DNA of 59,959 nucleotides from Planctomycetota bacterium (GCA_027296055.1 JAPUJT010000090.1:1-59959), one strand, 5' to 3'; positions 23,664-32,018 are shown, numbered from the stretch's first letter. Notes: generated from the letters alone by a model not told the origin. Numbers and translations: made by a program.

Positions 23664-25304
23664 ATGTACCCGATCAGAGCTGGATCCGTCCTTCTATTGG
23701 GGTTGTGCCTGGCGATGGGCTGTGCCTCCAATGAAGTGCCGGCCTTCGAGGACCTCCCGGAGGTCAAAAAGATAGCCAGCGCCGGTGGCAATCCGATGGG
23801 TATCAGGTTGGCGATTGCCCCGATCGTCGAGACGTTCGACCGCGACGAGATCAACAAGGAAGGGACGAACAAGTTCGCCGTCGAGTTCGACCCGAGAGAC
23901 CTCCGCAACGAGTTCGTCGAAATGCTGAACAATTACGGGCTCTTCGAGAGCGTGGGTACTGTCGAAGGGGCCAACAAGGACGAGTGGGTCGCCAATGCCT
24001 TCGAGGCCGAGTTCGATGTCGTGATGGAGCTCAATCTGAAGCAGTTCGATGTGAACTTCGTCGGCACCAACGGCTGGTACGCCCCCAACCTGATCAACTT
24101 CGCCCTCTTTGTCTGGACGGCCTGGTGGGTGACCGACGAGGTCTACGGGGCGAACGTCGAGATCGACATGAAGCTCTGGAGCGCCCATTCGGGACAGCGG
24201 CTCTGGAACGGTACCTTCAAATCGAATCAGGAGCGTGAGCTGGACGACTTCGAGCGCGGTTGGAAGCTCACCGGGTCGATCTTCATCCCGAGCGGGCTCA
24301 AGGCGGAAAACTGGCAGAAGATCCACGAGGTCGTGATGCCGTTCTCCGTGCAGGAAGTGAAGTCGGAGATCCTGACGACGATGCACGGCGAGGTCCGAGA
24401 CTACAGCGGCGGGCGGGATTTCGCCAGCTACATGGAAAAGCGGATGGCCGTCATCATCGGCGTCAACCGGCACGACGGCTTCCTGATCCACAACCTCAGG
24501 TACGCCGACCAGGACGCGCAGGCGTTCTACGACTTCCTCACCGATGATTTTCGAGGGCTGGTTCCCGCCAAGAACATCAGGCTCTTCCAGAACCACACGG
24601 CGACGAGGGAGAATGTCCGGGATGCCTTCAAGTTCATCAACAAGTACTCCCGGGCCGACGACACCGTCTACGTCTACTTCGCCGGCTACGGATCGCTCGT
24701 CAAGGACGAGATGGCCGGAGGAGACGGCTTCAAGAAGTACCTGGTCCTCTACGACACCGACGTCGACAAGCTCAGCGAGACGGCGCTATCGATCGATGAA
24801 CTGGACTCCCTGTGCGACGGGGTCAACGCCCGGAACGTGGTGATCATCCTGGATACGTCCTTCAACGTGGTCGATGGGGAGACCCGGACGTACGTGGATG
24901 TCCGGCAGCCGGCGGAGGAGGTCACTCTCGACGACGAGTTCTTGAAGACGCTCGCGGAGGGGGACGGCAGGCTCGTCCTCTCCGCCTGCACGACCGAACA
25001 GGGGGCCCTGATGCTGGACGAGGAGCAGCACGGCCTCTTCACGCACTACTTCATCGAGGCGACCCACCTCATCAAGACACTCGCCGGCGAGGACGGCGTC
25101 CTGACGCTGCAGGAGGTCCTGTCACACGCCATCGACGCATCGATCGACCGGGCGGACATCGAAGGTCAGGAGCAGGAGCCGAAGGTCTACGGCGAGGGCG
25201 CCGATGGGATCGATGTGGCCTGGCTCAGCACCGGCGAGGCCCCTCCCGAAGAAGATGAGCCGGCGCCCGAGGAGGACGAGGCAGGGCCTCCCGCCGACGA
25301 GTAG
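23664..25304 (+). CDS. Caspase-fold (C14-like) lipoprotein lacking catalytic residues
   Basis: A 546-residue exported protein with a lipoprotein signal (LLLGLCLAMGC, Cys 20). Residues about 45-255 form an N-terminal domain shared with the paralogue at 47,931 (both contain WWV-x-DE-x-Y and LDDFERGW). Residues about 258-510 are caspase-like: MAVIIGVNRHDGF, ADQDAQAFYDFL, then VYVYFAGYG where active caspases have GHG, and VIILDTSFN where they have D-x-C. The His and Cys of the dyad are therefore both replaced. The acidic Pro/Glu tail is low complexity. A GGAGGGG site precedes the ATG and a strong terminator follows. I infer a non-proteolytic binding or scaffolding role at the outer membrane. Confidence 0.85.
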   Translation: MYPIRAGSVLLLGLCLAMGCASNEVPAFEDLPEVKKIASAGGNPMGIRLAIAPIVETFDRDEINKEGTNKFAVEFDPRDLRNEFVEMLNNYGLFESVGTVEGANKDEWVANAFEAEFDVVMELNLKQFDVNFVGTNGWYAPNLINFALFVWTAWWVTDEVYGANVEIDMKLWSAHSGQRLWNGTFKSNQERELDDFERGWKLTGSIFIPSGLKAENWQKIHEVVMPFSVQEVKSEILTTMHGEVRDYSGGRDFASYMEKRMAVIIGVNRHDGFLIHNLRYADQDAQAFYDFLTDDFRGLVPAKNIRLFQNHTATRENVRDAFKFINKYSRADDTVYVYFAGYGSLVKDEMAGGDGFKKYLVLYDTDVDKLSETALSIDELDSLCDGVNARNVVIILDTSFNVVDGETRTYVDVRQPAEEVTLDDEFLKTLAEGDGRLVLSACTTEQGALMLDEEQHGLFTHYFIEATHLIKTLAGEDGVLTLQEVLSHAIDASIDRADIEGQEQEPKVYGEGADGIDVAWLSTGEAPPEEDEPAPEEDEAGPPADE

Positions 25305-25338
25305 TAGATAAGGAACTACAAGAGGAAGCAAATTCCTG

Positions 25339-25374
25339 ACGAGGGCGACCGGTATCGGTCGCCCTCGTCTTTTT
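25339..25374 (+). terminator. Rho-independent terminator
   Basis: ACGAGGGCGACCG (25339-25351) pairs perfectly with CGGTCGCCCTCGT (25356-25368) around GTAT, followed by CTTTTT. It closes the caspase-fold gene and sits between two convergent units. Confidence 0.93.
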
Positions 25375-25383
25375 GTTCAGCCA

Positions 25384-26145
25384 TCATTCGTCGAGTTCAT
25401 CCAGCCTGTGGACGATCTCCGTATCTTCGGGCAGGTCGATCCGGAATACGTCCGCACTCATCTCGGGATTCTCTTCGATCGATTCGAGGGTGATCCCCAT
25501 CTCCTTGTCGCTCGTCTTCAGCGCGGCGGAAGCGGGCCACCATCGACCGTCGAAGAGGGAATAGTCCCCCACGCTCACCTCTAGCTCCAGCTCACCGTCC
25601 GCGGAGTGGCGCGTCAGCAGGCGGAGGAGCAAGTGATCCCGATCGTACGTCCAGACCTCGCGCCGCTGCCCTGCAGAGCCCTGGCTGAGGATCAGGCTGT
25701 CCGGATCCTTCGTGAATGACGCCCGGCGATCTCCACCGTCGCCGAGGAGGGCTCGAAGCAGATCCCGAGATGCGAGCAAGGGTCCCGCCCTCGACCCCAT
25801 CTCTGCCAGGGATGCCTTCAGGGCCTTCCATCGTCTCGGCAAGTGGAGGACGACGTGGTCTCCGTCGATCAGCAGGTCGAGAGCCGACCAGACGAGCCGC
25901 CGGGCATGGATTCGCAGCCGGCCGCTCCTGTCCGCCCAGAGATAACCGCGGAGGATCCCGCGCTCCGTCTCGATGGTGAGCCTGGCATGCATCCCCTCGA
26001 GCCCTTCCGTCCGCTTCCGTATGATCTGGACCGCTTCGTCGACGGTCGTGGTGCGTGGATAAGAGGGGGGCTTCGGCGTCGGACCGGCGCAACTTGCCAG
26101 AAGAAGGAGCGCGGCGCGGAGGATCGGGGCTTCCCTCCCGGTCAA
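25384..26145 (-). CDS. Lipoprotein with LolB/DUF4292-like features
   Basis: A 253-residue lipoprotein. I use a TTG start that overlaps the preceding gene's stop (TTGA) because AAGGAG lies 5 bases upstream and it yields a clean lipoprotein signal (LRAALLLLASC, Cys 19). The mature domain has the alternating strands of the LolA/LolB/DUF4292 beta-barrel half, for example MHARLTIETERGILRGYLWADRSG and DLLIDGDHVVLHLP. This suggests handling of lipids or lipoproteins in the periplasm, but the family match is tentative. It forms a coupled pair with the TPR/toroid lipoprotein upstream. Confidence 0.68.
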   Translation of the reverse strand: MTGREAPILRAALLLLASCAGPTPKPPSYPRTTTVDEAVQIIRKRTEGLEGMHARLTIETERGILRGYLWADRSGRLRIHARRLVWSALDLLIDGDHVVLHLPRRWKALKASLAEMGSRAGPLLASRDLLRALLGDGGDRRASFTKDPDSLILSQGSAGQRREVWTYDRDHLLLRLLTRHSADGELELEVSVGDYSLFDGRWWPASAALKTSDKEMGITLESIEENPEMSADVFRIDLPEDTEIVHRLDELDE

Positions 26146-28496
26146 GGCTTCTCCTTTGCGTCCTCCAGGAGGAACTTTCGATATCCGAGCAGGCCGAGGG
26201 CGGCGTGCTGCACCCCGTCGATTCGAATCCGCGGAGAGCCGAGACCCTGGCGAAATCCGCCGATCGCGCTCTCGGGAGATGGGAGGTAGAAGGCGGTCTC
26301 GCGGCGGATCTGGAGCCGCAGAGCGAACTCGGCGCAGAGCTTCGCCGCAGCCCGGAAATCCGACCTCGGCGTGCCCCGTCGCTTCGAAAGCCGGTAGGCC
26401 GAGACGAGGGCCTCGAACATGCCGAGACTGGCCGCTCCGGTCGGCTCCTGGCCCCACCCCGAGAACCCCCCCACCCAGTCCGGGTAGGACGCCGTCTCCG
26501 GCGTGACCACATATCCCGCCAGCTTCTCCGCGATCCGGTAGGCATACAGGACGTAGCGCTCGTCATGAAGGTACGGGTCGATCTCCTCGGCCGCCTGGAC
26601 GAACCAGTGGTCCAGGATGAACCCTACATCCGTCTCCCTCTCCTCGACGATGTAGTCCGCTCCCTTCCTCGCGGCGTCGAGGTATCGGGCGTCATCCAGA
26701 CGGCGATGAAGCAGGATCAAAGCGAGAACCGCCTGACCGGGGCCCCACTTGGATCGCCTCGGCCCGCCGATCCCCAACTGGATCGGGTCGAACCTCCCGC
26801 TCGATCTCTGCCGGTCGAGCAGGAATTCTCCGAGGCTTCTCAGGACCTCATCCTTTACCTCTCCTTCGAGGGCAGCTATCACCAGAAGGGCTGTGGGCCC
26901 GACTCGACCTCCCTCCAGGGCCAGGCCGCGCTGCCCTTCCATCTCTTGCGCCCTGGCCAGGATGTTCTCGAGAGCCCGCTGACCGCCATCACGCAGATCC
27001 TTCCTTTCCAGGGCATCGGCCAGCTTGAAGAGCGCCAGGGTGGTCCCCGCATGTCTCGCCAGGTTGTAGCCCGCCTCCATTTCGTCGGTGACGGTGTTGT
27101 ACAGGTACCGGAACGAGCCATCCGGCTCGATGGATCGCAGGAGCCAGTCGGCGCCCGCCGCGTAGGCGGCCTCGATGTCGCTCGGTTTCAAGGTGATGTC
27201 CTGCCGGTTCATCCTCAACAGTCGCACCGGCTCGCCCGACGGCCCGGATCCGGCGAAGGAGATGGCGTAAAAACGGTCGACCACGATGCCCGCCTCCTCA
27301 CCGACAGGAACCCCCAGTCTTCCGCGGGCGGCCCGGATGACCTGATATACGGTATCCCAGTCCTTCTCCACGAATTCGCCCGGGAGCAGTACCGCCGTCT
27401 CCCGGTCCCACTGGAGCCTGACCCCGTGCACCCCGAAGGCGAACGGCCCGCTGACTCGCGCGTCAAGCAGGACCTTCCGCTCGCCGAGGGTGCGGTGTTG
27501 CCACTCCAGGTCCATCGGAATCCAGCCGCCGAATAGGAGGTCGATGCGGATCACAGGGTCAGGCCCCGGTTTGCGAGCGGCTGTCGCCGCGCGGGCCGCT
27601 TGCCCCAGGTTCCGAGCCAGCGTTCCCCCCTCGCCGAACCCGCGGGCCGACTTTCCTCCCGGCCAGTACAGAGTAAGTCCGACGGGGCTACCTTGAATGC
27701 TGGGTGGCAGTCCGGCCAGCTTGGCTCTTCCCTTTTCCACGGCGACATGAGCCGCGTCCAGGATCGACTTCATCACATCCACTTCGAGGGATGGGATGTT
27801 GGCCTGGGCCGCCCGGAGACTCCGTTGGACCTGATCGTGATTTCCGGGGAATCGGGAGGCGAGCTGAGCAACGTTATCCCATGCCATCACGGCGAGGGCC
27901 GGGTCTACTGCCTCAGCCTCGATCGCTATCTCCTTCGACAGGGCCATGGAGCCCTGAAAATGCTCCACTCCCGCCTGGAGGTAGCTTATGGCCTGCTTGT
28001 GCTTTCCCTGCAACCCCGCCGACTGACCCAGTCGGATGAACATCCCTTCCTCGCGGGTCTCCCTCGCCAGGATCAGGAAAAGCGCTTCCGCCTCTTCGTA
28101 TCTCCCATCCTGGAAATAGACCTCTGCCAGCGTGAACATTGCCGCCTGGTTGTTGGAATCGGACTGGATCGCCTTCTTGAACTCTCGGATTGCCGCCGCC
28201 CGGTCCCCGAGGTGGAGGTAGATCGCCGCCGCGTTGCTTCTGGCCTGCGAATGGTCGGGGTCGAGGCGGATCACGGCCTGGAATTCGGAGAGGGCCGCGG
28301 CCGCGCGGCGCTCATTGAGATGTGTCGCCGCCTCCGTCATGTGGTTGGCGATTCGAGCCTCGGTCGAAACACACCCCTGTGCAGCGCCGAGGATCAGGAG
28401 GGCAGGCCAGACTCGGTTCCATCTCCCTCGAAGGCTGCCTGGAAGGCCGCCAGGGGGGAAGAATCGGCCAAAAATCGTCGTTATTTCACAAGCCAT
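26142..28496 (-). CDS. TPR and alpha/alpha-toroid lipoprotein
   Basis: A 784-residue exported protein with an unusually long basic lead before the hydrophobic signal (VWPALLILGAAQGC, Cys about 42). Residues about 45-215 are TPR-like (ALSEFQAVIRLDPDHSQARSN, AAIREFKKAIQSDSNNQA). Residues about 250-440 form an unassigned beta-rich domain. Residues about 445-775 look like an alpha/alpha toroid, with repeats such as AGADWLLRSIEPDGSF, GPTALLVIAAL, AARKGADYIVEER and YPDWVGGFSGWGQEPTGA. Toroids of this type bind or cut polysaccharide, yet no catalytic residues can be named. The gene overlaps the LolB-like lipoprotein gene by TTGA. A -10 box lies 6 bases before the ATG. Confidence 0.78.
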   Translation of the reverse strand: MACEITTIFGRFFPPGGLPGSLRGRWNRVWPALLILGAAQGCVSTEARIANHMTEAATHLNERRAAAALSEFQAVIRLDPDHSQARSNAAAIYLHLGDRAAAIREFKKAIQSDSNNQAAMFTLAEVYFQDGRYEEAEALFLILARETREEGMFIRLGQSAGLQGKHKQAISYLQAGVEHFQGSMALSKEIAIEAEAVDPALAVMAWDNVAQLASRFPGNHDQVQRSLRAAQANIPSLEVDVMKSILDAAHVAVEKGRAKLAGLPPSIQGSPVGLTLYWPGGKSARGFGEGGTLARNLGQAARAATAARKPGPDPVIRIDLLFGGWIPMDLEWQHRTLGERKVLLDARVSGPFAFGVHGVRLQWDRETAVLLPGEFVEKDWDTVYQVIRAARGRLGVPVGEEAGIVVDRFYAISFAGSGPSGEPVRLLRMNRQDITLKPSDIEAAYAAGADWLLRSIEPDGSFRYLYNTVTDEMEAGYNLARHAGTTLALFKLADALERKDLRDGGQRALENILARAQEMEGQRGLALEGGRVGPTALLVIAALEGEVKDEVLRSLGEFLLDRQRSSGRFDPIQLGIGGPRRSKWGPGQAVLALILLHRRLDDARYLDAARKGADYIVEERETDVGFILDHWFVQAAEEIDPYLHDERYVLYAYRIAEKLAGYVVTPETASYPDWVGGFSGWGQEPTGAASLGMFEALVSAYRLSKRRGTPRSDFRAAAKLCAEFALRLQIRRETAFYLPSPESAIGGFRQGLGSPRIRIDGVQHAALGLLGYRKFLLEDAKEKP

Positions 28497-28502
28497 TGTT
28501 AC

Positions 28503-28508
28503 ATAATA
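28503..28508 (-). promoter_or_regulatory. -10 box giving a probable leaderless mRNA
   Basis: TATTAT on the minus strand ends 6 bases before the ATG at 28496, and there is no Shine-Dalgarno sequence. If used, transcription would start on or beside the start codon. The -35 region is poor. Confidence 0.4.
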
Positions 28509-28611
28509 CCTTATGTCGAGTCTCGCGCAGCGAGGGTATCAGGCGCTCGCCCTGATTGCAAGGACCCACAGGACTTGCGTCCATTCTACCCCCTTTTCGG
28601 CAGAAAACCAT

Positions 28612-28640
28612 TTGACAGTTTTCCGAACGGGTGCTATATA
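28612..28640 (+). promoter_or_regulatory. Sigma-70-type promoter for the structured leader and SH3 gene
   Basis: A perfect TTGACA (28612-28617), a 17-bp spacer and TATATA (28635-28640) within TATATATAG. It predicts a start near 28647, exactly where the GGCGTC stem of the leader begins. Confidence 0.7.
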
Positions 28641-28646
28641 TAGTAT

Positions 28647-28820
28647 GGCGTCGTTGCCCGGAACCCAACATATTGGGTCTCGGTCAGATTGGTAGAGGGG
28701 GACGCCGAGACGAAATCGTTGTGCAACGTGGCGGATAGGGGGTGATCTCCGAAAGGGCGGTAATTCTGAGGACCGCCCTTCCGCTATTTTCCGGGCGCAC
28801 CGTCCGCTCGCGTTCTCTAC
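28647..28820 (+). promoter_or_regulatory. Structured 5' leader with competing hairpins
   Basis: About 180 bases between promoter and gene hold several pairing elements: GGCGTC (28647) with GACGCC (28701-28706), GTCTCGG (28677-28683) with CCGAGAC (28705-28711), and AAGGGCGGT (28753-28761) with ACCGCCCTT (28772-28780) followed by CCGCTATTTT. The first two pairings share bases 28705-28706 and so compete. No known riboswitch class is recognised. It may be a regulatory leader or a small RNA. Confidence 0.55.
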
Positions 28821-28832
28821 AGGAGGTTCCCC

Positions 28833-29861
28833 ATGGTGCGGAAGTTTGCCGTCTTGACTCTTCTTCTCGCTTTGCCCCTTCTCATCGCCGCGGGGGGGAA
28901 CTTCCCCAGCAGTGGGATCGTGACCGGGGATCGCGTCAATCTGCGAGCCGGGCCCAGCACGAACGATCCAAGCCTGGGGTTCGCCTCCAAAGGGGACCAT
29001 CTCACCGTGCTGGCCAGCAAGGCGGGATGGTACCAGGTGAAGTGCCCCCGGAAGGTCTCGCTGTGGATCCACTCGAAGTTCATCACGGCGTCGGGGCAGG
29101 TGAAGGGCAACGGGGTCAACCTGAGGCCCCGCCCGAACACGACGCACGCCCCGGTGGGACGAGTCGGCAAGGGGGAGCAACTGAAGGTCATCTCCACCAA
29201 GACGAAAGACTGGGTCAAGGTCGTACCGCCGTCGTCGGCCACGGCCTGGATCTCATCCCGGTACGTGCGAACGACGGGGGGTTCGCTCTCGAAGGACACG
29301 ATTCGGACCGATCCAGTGGGAAGGGGCAAGATCCTTCGGCCGACCACTCCGCGCGTAGCGACGGACCCGACCCTCGACGTGGCGGAGAGATACCTGAGGC
29401 TGGAGATGCTGAAGGAGCCGGAAGATATGACGCTGGACCCGGTGATCGGCCTATTCCGTCAGGTTCTCGAAAGCAACGCGAGTGAGGACGTGAAGGAGAG
29501 GGCGCGCCAGGGGCTCCAGCAGGCGGAGAAGTGGAAGCGAATCTCGGATGTGATGATCGAGGTGAACCGCCCTGTTCCTGAGCTGGGGCCGAGAAATCCT
29601 TATCCGAGGCCCCGCCTGCGGAGCGAGAACGAGGACGACTATCTTGCAATCGGCTGGGTCGAAGGCCGAGGGAAGATCCTGTTCGGGGGAGCGAGCCATC
29701 GGCTGCAGATGGGCAAGGAGACGCAGATGCTCATGAAGAGCTCCGATTTCCGCCTCAACGACTTCGTCGGGAAACGAGTCGGAATCCGGGGGACAACGAT
29801 CGGCTGGGAAGGGTCCCGAAAGGTCGTCCTGGTGGAGGACATCCACGTATTCGGGAAGTAA
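28833..29861 (+). CDS. Exported protein with two bacterial SH3 domains
   Basis: A 342-residue exported protein with signal peptide MVRKFAVLTLLLALPLLIAA. Two SH3b domains occupy about 30-90 (VNLRAGPSTNDPSLGFASKG, WYQVKCP) and about 95-150 (VNLRPRPNTTHAPVG, DWVKVVPP). A helical linker follows (about 175-235), then a C-terminal small beta domain (about 270-342) ending VVLVEDIHVFGK. SH3b domains usually bind peptidoglycan peptides, so a cell-wall role is likely. AGGAGG lies 6 bases before the ATG. It sits behind a structured leader and before a strong terminator, so it is a single-gene unit. Confidence 0.87.
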   Translation: MVRKFAVLTLLLALPLLIAAGGNFPSSGIVTGDRVNLRAGPSTNDPSLGFASKGDHLTVLASKAGWYQVKCPRKVSLWIHSKFITASGQVKGNGVNLRPRPNTTHAPVGRVGKGEQLKVISTKTKDWVKVVPPSSATAWISSRYVRTTGGSLSKDTIRTDPVGRGKILRPTTPRVATDPTLDVAERYLRLEMLKEPEDMTLDPVIGLFRQVLESNASEDVKERARQGLQQAEKWKRISDVMIEVNRPVPELGPRNPYPRPRLRSENEDDYLAIGWVEGRGKILFGGASHRLQMGKETQMLMKSSDFRLNDFVGKRVGIRGTTIGWEGSRKVVLVEDIHVFGK

Positions 29862-29884
29862 CGACGATCTATCAGAATATGAAG

Positions 29885-29918
29885 GGCCCTCCGGTGCGGA
29901 CCGGGGGGCCTTTTTTTT
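29885..29918 (+). terminator. Rho-independent terminator
   Basis: GGCCCTCCGGT (29885-29895) pairs with ACCGGGGGGCC (29900-29910), one G-T wobble, loop GCGG, then eight T. It ends the SH3 gene and lies 10 bases from the end of the convergent thioredoxin-like gene. Confidence 0.95.
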
Positions 29919-29927
29919 GGGGGGGGA

Positions 29928-31199
29928 CTACTCCCCAAGTTGTATCTGTGTTTGCTGCCACGTCAGGTTGATCTTGCCGTTGTAGAACATCTTCGGGTAT
30001 CGGATCGACCAGATCTGCTTCCGGAAGGTCCAGTTGCGGTCCTCGAGCAGGATCGCTTCCTTCCACTTGGCCACGGCGGCCTCCTTCGACTCCTGCAGCC
30101 AGAGATAGAGGCCCCATCGGAAGAGGACCTCACCCGACTTCCGGTCGGCTCGGTGGGCGCTCTCCATCTGCAGGATCGCCTTCTTCAATTTGCCCTCCGC
30201 CCGAAAGATTGCGGCCATCTGAAGTCGCAGGGGGATATCGGTCTTCTTCGCGGCCAAGCCCTCGATGACTCGCTTCTTGAGCTCTCTCGTGGTTGGAACG
30301 GGGACCGCATCGACGGCTGCGATGTACTCGGGACGAAATTCTTGCTTGAGGAAGGTCTTCAGGCCCTTGATCGCCTCCTTGGCCGACTTGTGGACAGGGA
30401 TCAGCCGGGCGTACACCCCTATCTCATCGATCACGATCACGATCGGGACGTTCGTGAACCCGAACTTCCTGGCAATGAGGCTTCCCTCGTCGAGCAAGAT
30501 GGGGAATTTCACGTGTGCTCGCTTGACGTACTGTTTCGCGTACTGGGGACCGATCGCTTCCATCGCCACACCGACAACCTGCATGATCTCCCCCGCCTCT
30601 TTGTCCATGAATTCCTGCCATCCCTCGAGATGGTAGCGGGAGTTGTCCCAGGAGGCGAAGACGACGAAGGCCACTCGCTTTCCCCTGAACGTCGAGAGGG
30701 CCACGGGTTTTCCGGTCAAATCGGGGAGCGTGATGCTGGGGATCAGGGCGCCGTGTTCAATCTTCTCGGGCCGCGCGGGCTCCTCGAACAGGGGGTTGTC
30801 CTTTTCCTTCGATTTGATCTCGACCTGTTCGGAGACTCGATTGGATCGTATCCATAGGTTGAACGTGTCCCTCAGGATCTTGTCGGGCACTCGCGGGACT
30901 CCATCGACGACGTCACCGCCTCTCTTTCCTCCGTCGTTGCGGATCTCGATGAGCTTCTCCCCCCGAACGAGGATCATCTTCTTCTTGGTCCACTTGATGC
31001 TCACTCCGAGCCTCGTGACAAGCTCGACCGGAATCAGCACGAACCTCCCGCGGGCCAGCGCGGGCACCTTCGTCTCGACCTCCTTGCCGTCGAAGATCAC
31101 CTTGTATTCCCCCCCGGGTCGCGCAGCCCCGAGGAGCAGGAACGGGATCACGGCAGCGAGAACCCATGTTCCTCTTCCCTTTGCGATGCTTCGGCTCAT
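29928..31199 (-). CDS. Exported thioredoxin-fold (TlpA-like) protein without CxxC
   Basis: A 423-residue exported protein with signal peptide WVLAAVIPFLLLGAA. Residues about 30-90 resemble the copper-amine-oxidase N-terminal-like domain (LIPVELVTRLGVSIKW). Residues about 150-295 are an AhpC/TSA-Redoxin fold (IPSITLPDLTGKPVALSTFRGKRVAFVVFASW, then FPILLDEGSLIARKFGFTNVPIVIVID), but the active-site position reads WDNSRY where thiol proteins carry WCxxC. It cannot be a normal disulfide reductase. The C-terminus (about 315-420) looks like TPR helices. A CATAAT box lies 7 bases before the ATG, so the mRNA may be leaderless. Confidence 0.82.
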   Translation of the reverse strand: MSRSIAKGRGTWVLAAVIPFLLLGAARPGGEYKVIFDGKEVETKVPALARGRFVLIPVELVTRLGVSIKWTKKKMILVRGEKLIEIRNDGGKRGGDVVDGVPRVPDKILRDTFNLWIRSNRVSEQVEIKSKEKDNPLFEEPARPEKIEHGALIPSITLPDLTGKPVALSTFRGKRVAFVVFASWDNSRYHLEGWQEFMDKEAGEIMQVVGVAMEAIGPQYAKQYVKRAHVKFPILLDEGSLIARKFGFTNVPIVIVIDEIGVYARLIPVHKSAKEAIKGLKTFLKQEFRPEYIAAVDAVPVPTTRELKKRVIEGLAAKKTDIPLRLQMAAIFRAEGKLKKAILQMESAHRADRKSGEVLFRWGLYLWLQESKEAAVAKWKEAILLEDRNWTFRKQIWSIRYPKMFYNGKINLTWQQTQIQLGE

Positions 31200-31206
31200 G
31201 GTTACT

Positions 31207-31212
31207 ATTATG
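31207..31212 (-). promoter_or_regulatory. -10 box giving a probable leaderless mRNA
   Basis: CATAAT on the minus strand, with TAGCCA 17 bases further upstream, ends 7 bases before the ATG at 31199. There is no room for a normal ribosome binding site. The divergent response regulator gene starts only 57 bases away. Confidence 0.45.
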
Positions 31213-31256
31213 CGGTACTGTCGGCGGATGGCTAGTGAGTACGTGGTTGGACGCGC

Positions 31257-31943
31257 ATGGGTGAGCGGACGATCTTGATAGTCGAGGACGACGCGGCGAT
31301 CCGTACGGGGCTCGTGGACACGCTACGCCTCGAGGGTTACAAGGTGCTCCAGGCGGAGGAAGGAGGCGTGGCGCTGCGTCTGGCCCGTGAGCAGGACCCG
31401 GACTGCATCGTCCTGGACCTGATGCTCCCCGACCGGAGTGGGTTCGACGTCTGTCAGACCCTCCGGAGAGAACGCGCTCGGGGTGCGATCCTGATCCTGA
31501 CGGCAAAGAGCCGCGACGAGGATCGGGTCAAGGGGCTCGACCTGGGGGCTGACGACTACCTGACGAAGCCTTTCAGCCTGGAGGAGCTTCTCGCCCGCAT
31601 CCGGGCGCTGCTGCGAAGGGTGAAAGAGAAGATATCCGGCCCTCAGGAGTACCAGCTAGGGGACTTGAAGTTGAACTTCCGGAACTTCGAGGCGGTCCGT
31701 AACGGCCAACCCCTGAAGCTGACCGCTCGGGAGTTCAAGATCCTGAAGCTCTTCCTCGACAATCCGGGAAAGGTGATCAGCCGGAAGGAGTTCCTCGACA
31801 AGGTGTGGGGCTACGATTTCCCGCCAAACACCCGGACGGTGGATAACCACATCGCGCGCCTTCGCAAGCGGATCGAACCCGATCCCGCCCATCCCCGGTA
31901 CATCCTGAGCGTCCGGAGCGTCGGCTACAAGTTCGAACCCTGA
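31257..31943 (+). CDS. OmpR/PhoB-family response regulator
   Basis: A 228-residue two-component regulator. The receiver domain (about 5-118) has the acidic pocket EDD (10-12), phosphoacceptor Asp 54 in IVLDLMLPD, Thr in ILTAKS and Lys in YLTKPF. The winged-helix effector domain (about 135-228) shows LTAREFKILKLFLDNPGKV and the recognition-helix region TVDNHIARLRKRIE, ending SVRSVGYKF. No histidine kinase gene is adjacent, so it is an orphan here. It is divergent from the thioredoxin-like gene, and the shared 57-bp spacer might be its own target. The downstream gene is convergent. Confidence 0.93.
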   Translation: MGERTILIVEDDAAIRTGLVDTLRLEGYKVLQAEEGGVALRLAREQDPDCIVLDLMLPDRSGFDVCQTLRRERARGAILILTAKSRDEDRVKGLDLGADDYLTKPFSLEELLARIRALLRRVKEKISGPQEYQLGDLKLNFRNFEAVRNGQPLKLTAREFKILKLFLDNPGKVISRKEFLDKVWGYDFPPNTRTVDNHIARLRKRIEPDPAHPRYILSVRSVGYKFEP

Positions 31944-31965
31944 ATTACAGATAATCAAGATGTAA

Positions 31966-32018
31966 TCAAGGGGACACACACTTATCTCCCGGCAATCAAG
32001 GGAGTGTCCCCGAATCTC
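31966..32018. repeat. Diverged copy of the palindromic repeat
   Basis: GGGGACACACACTTATCTCC (31970-31989) faces GGGAGTGTCCCC (32000-32011), each preceded by AATCAAG. The right half encodes the last residues and the TGA stop of dtd. It lies between convergent genes. Confidence 0.7.

Noticed and set aside
26055..27536. Plus-strand open frame of 493 codons opposite the toroid lipoprotein
   Set aside because: Antisense shadow; no domain, no ribosome binding site.
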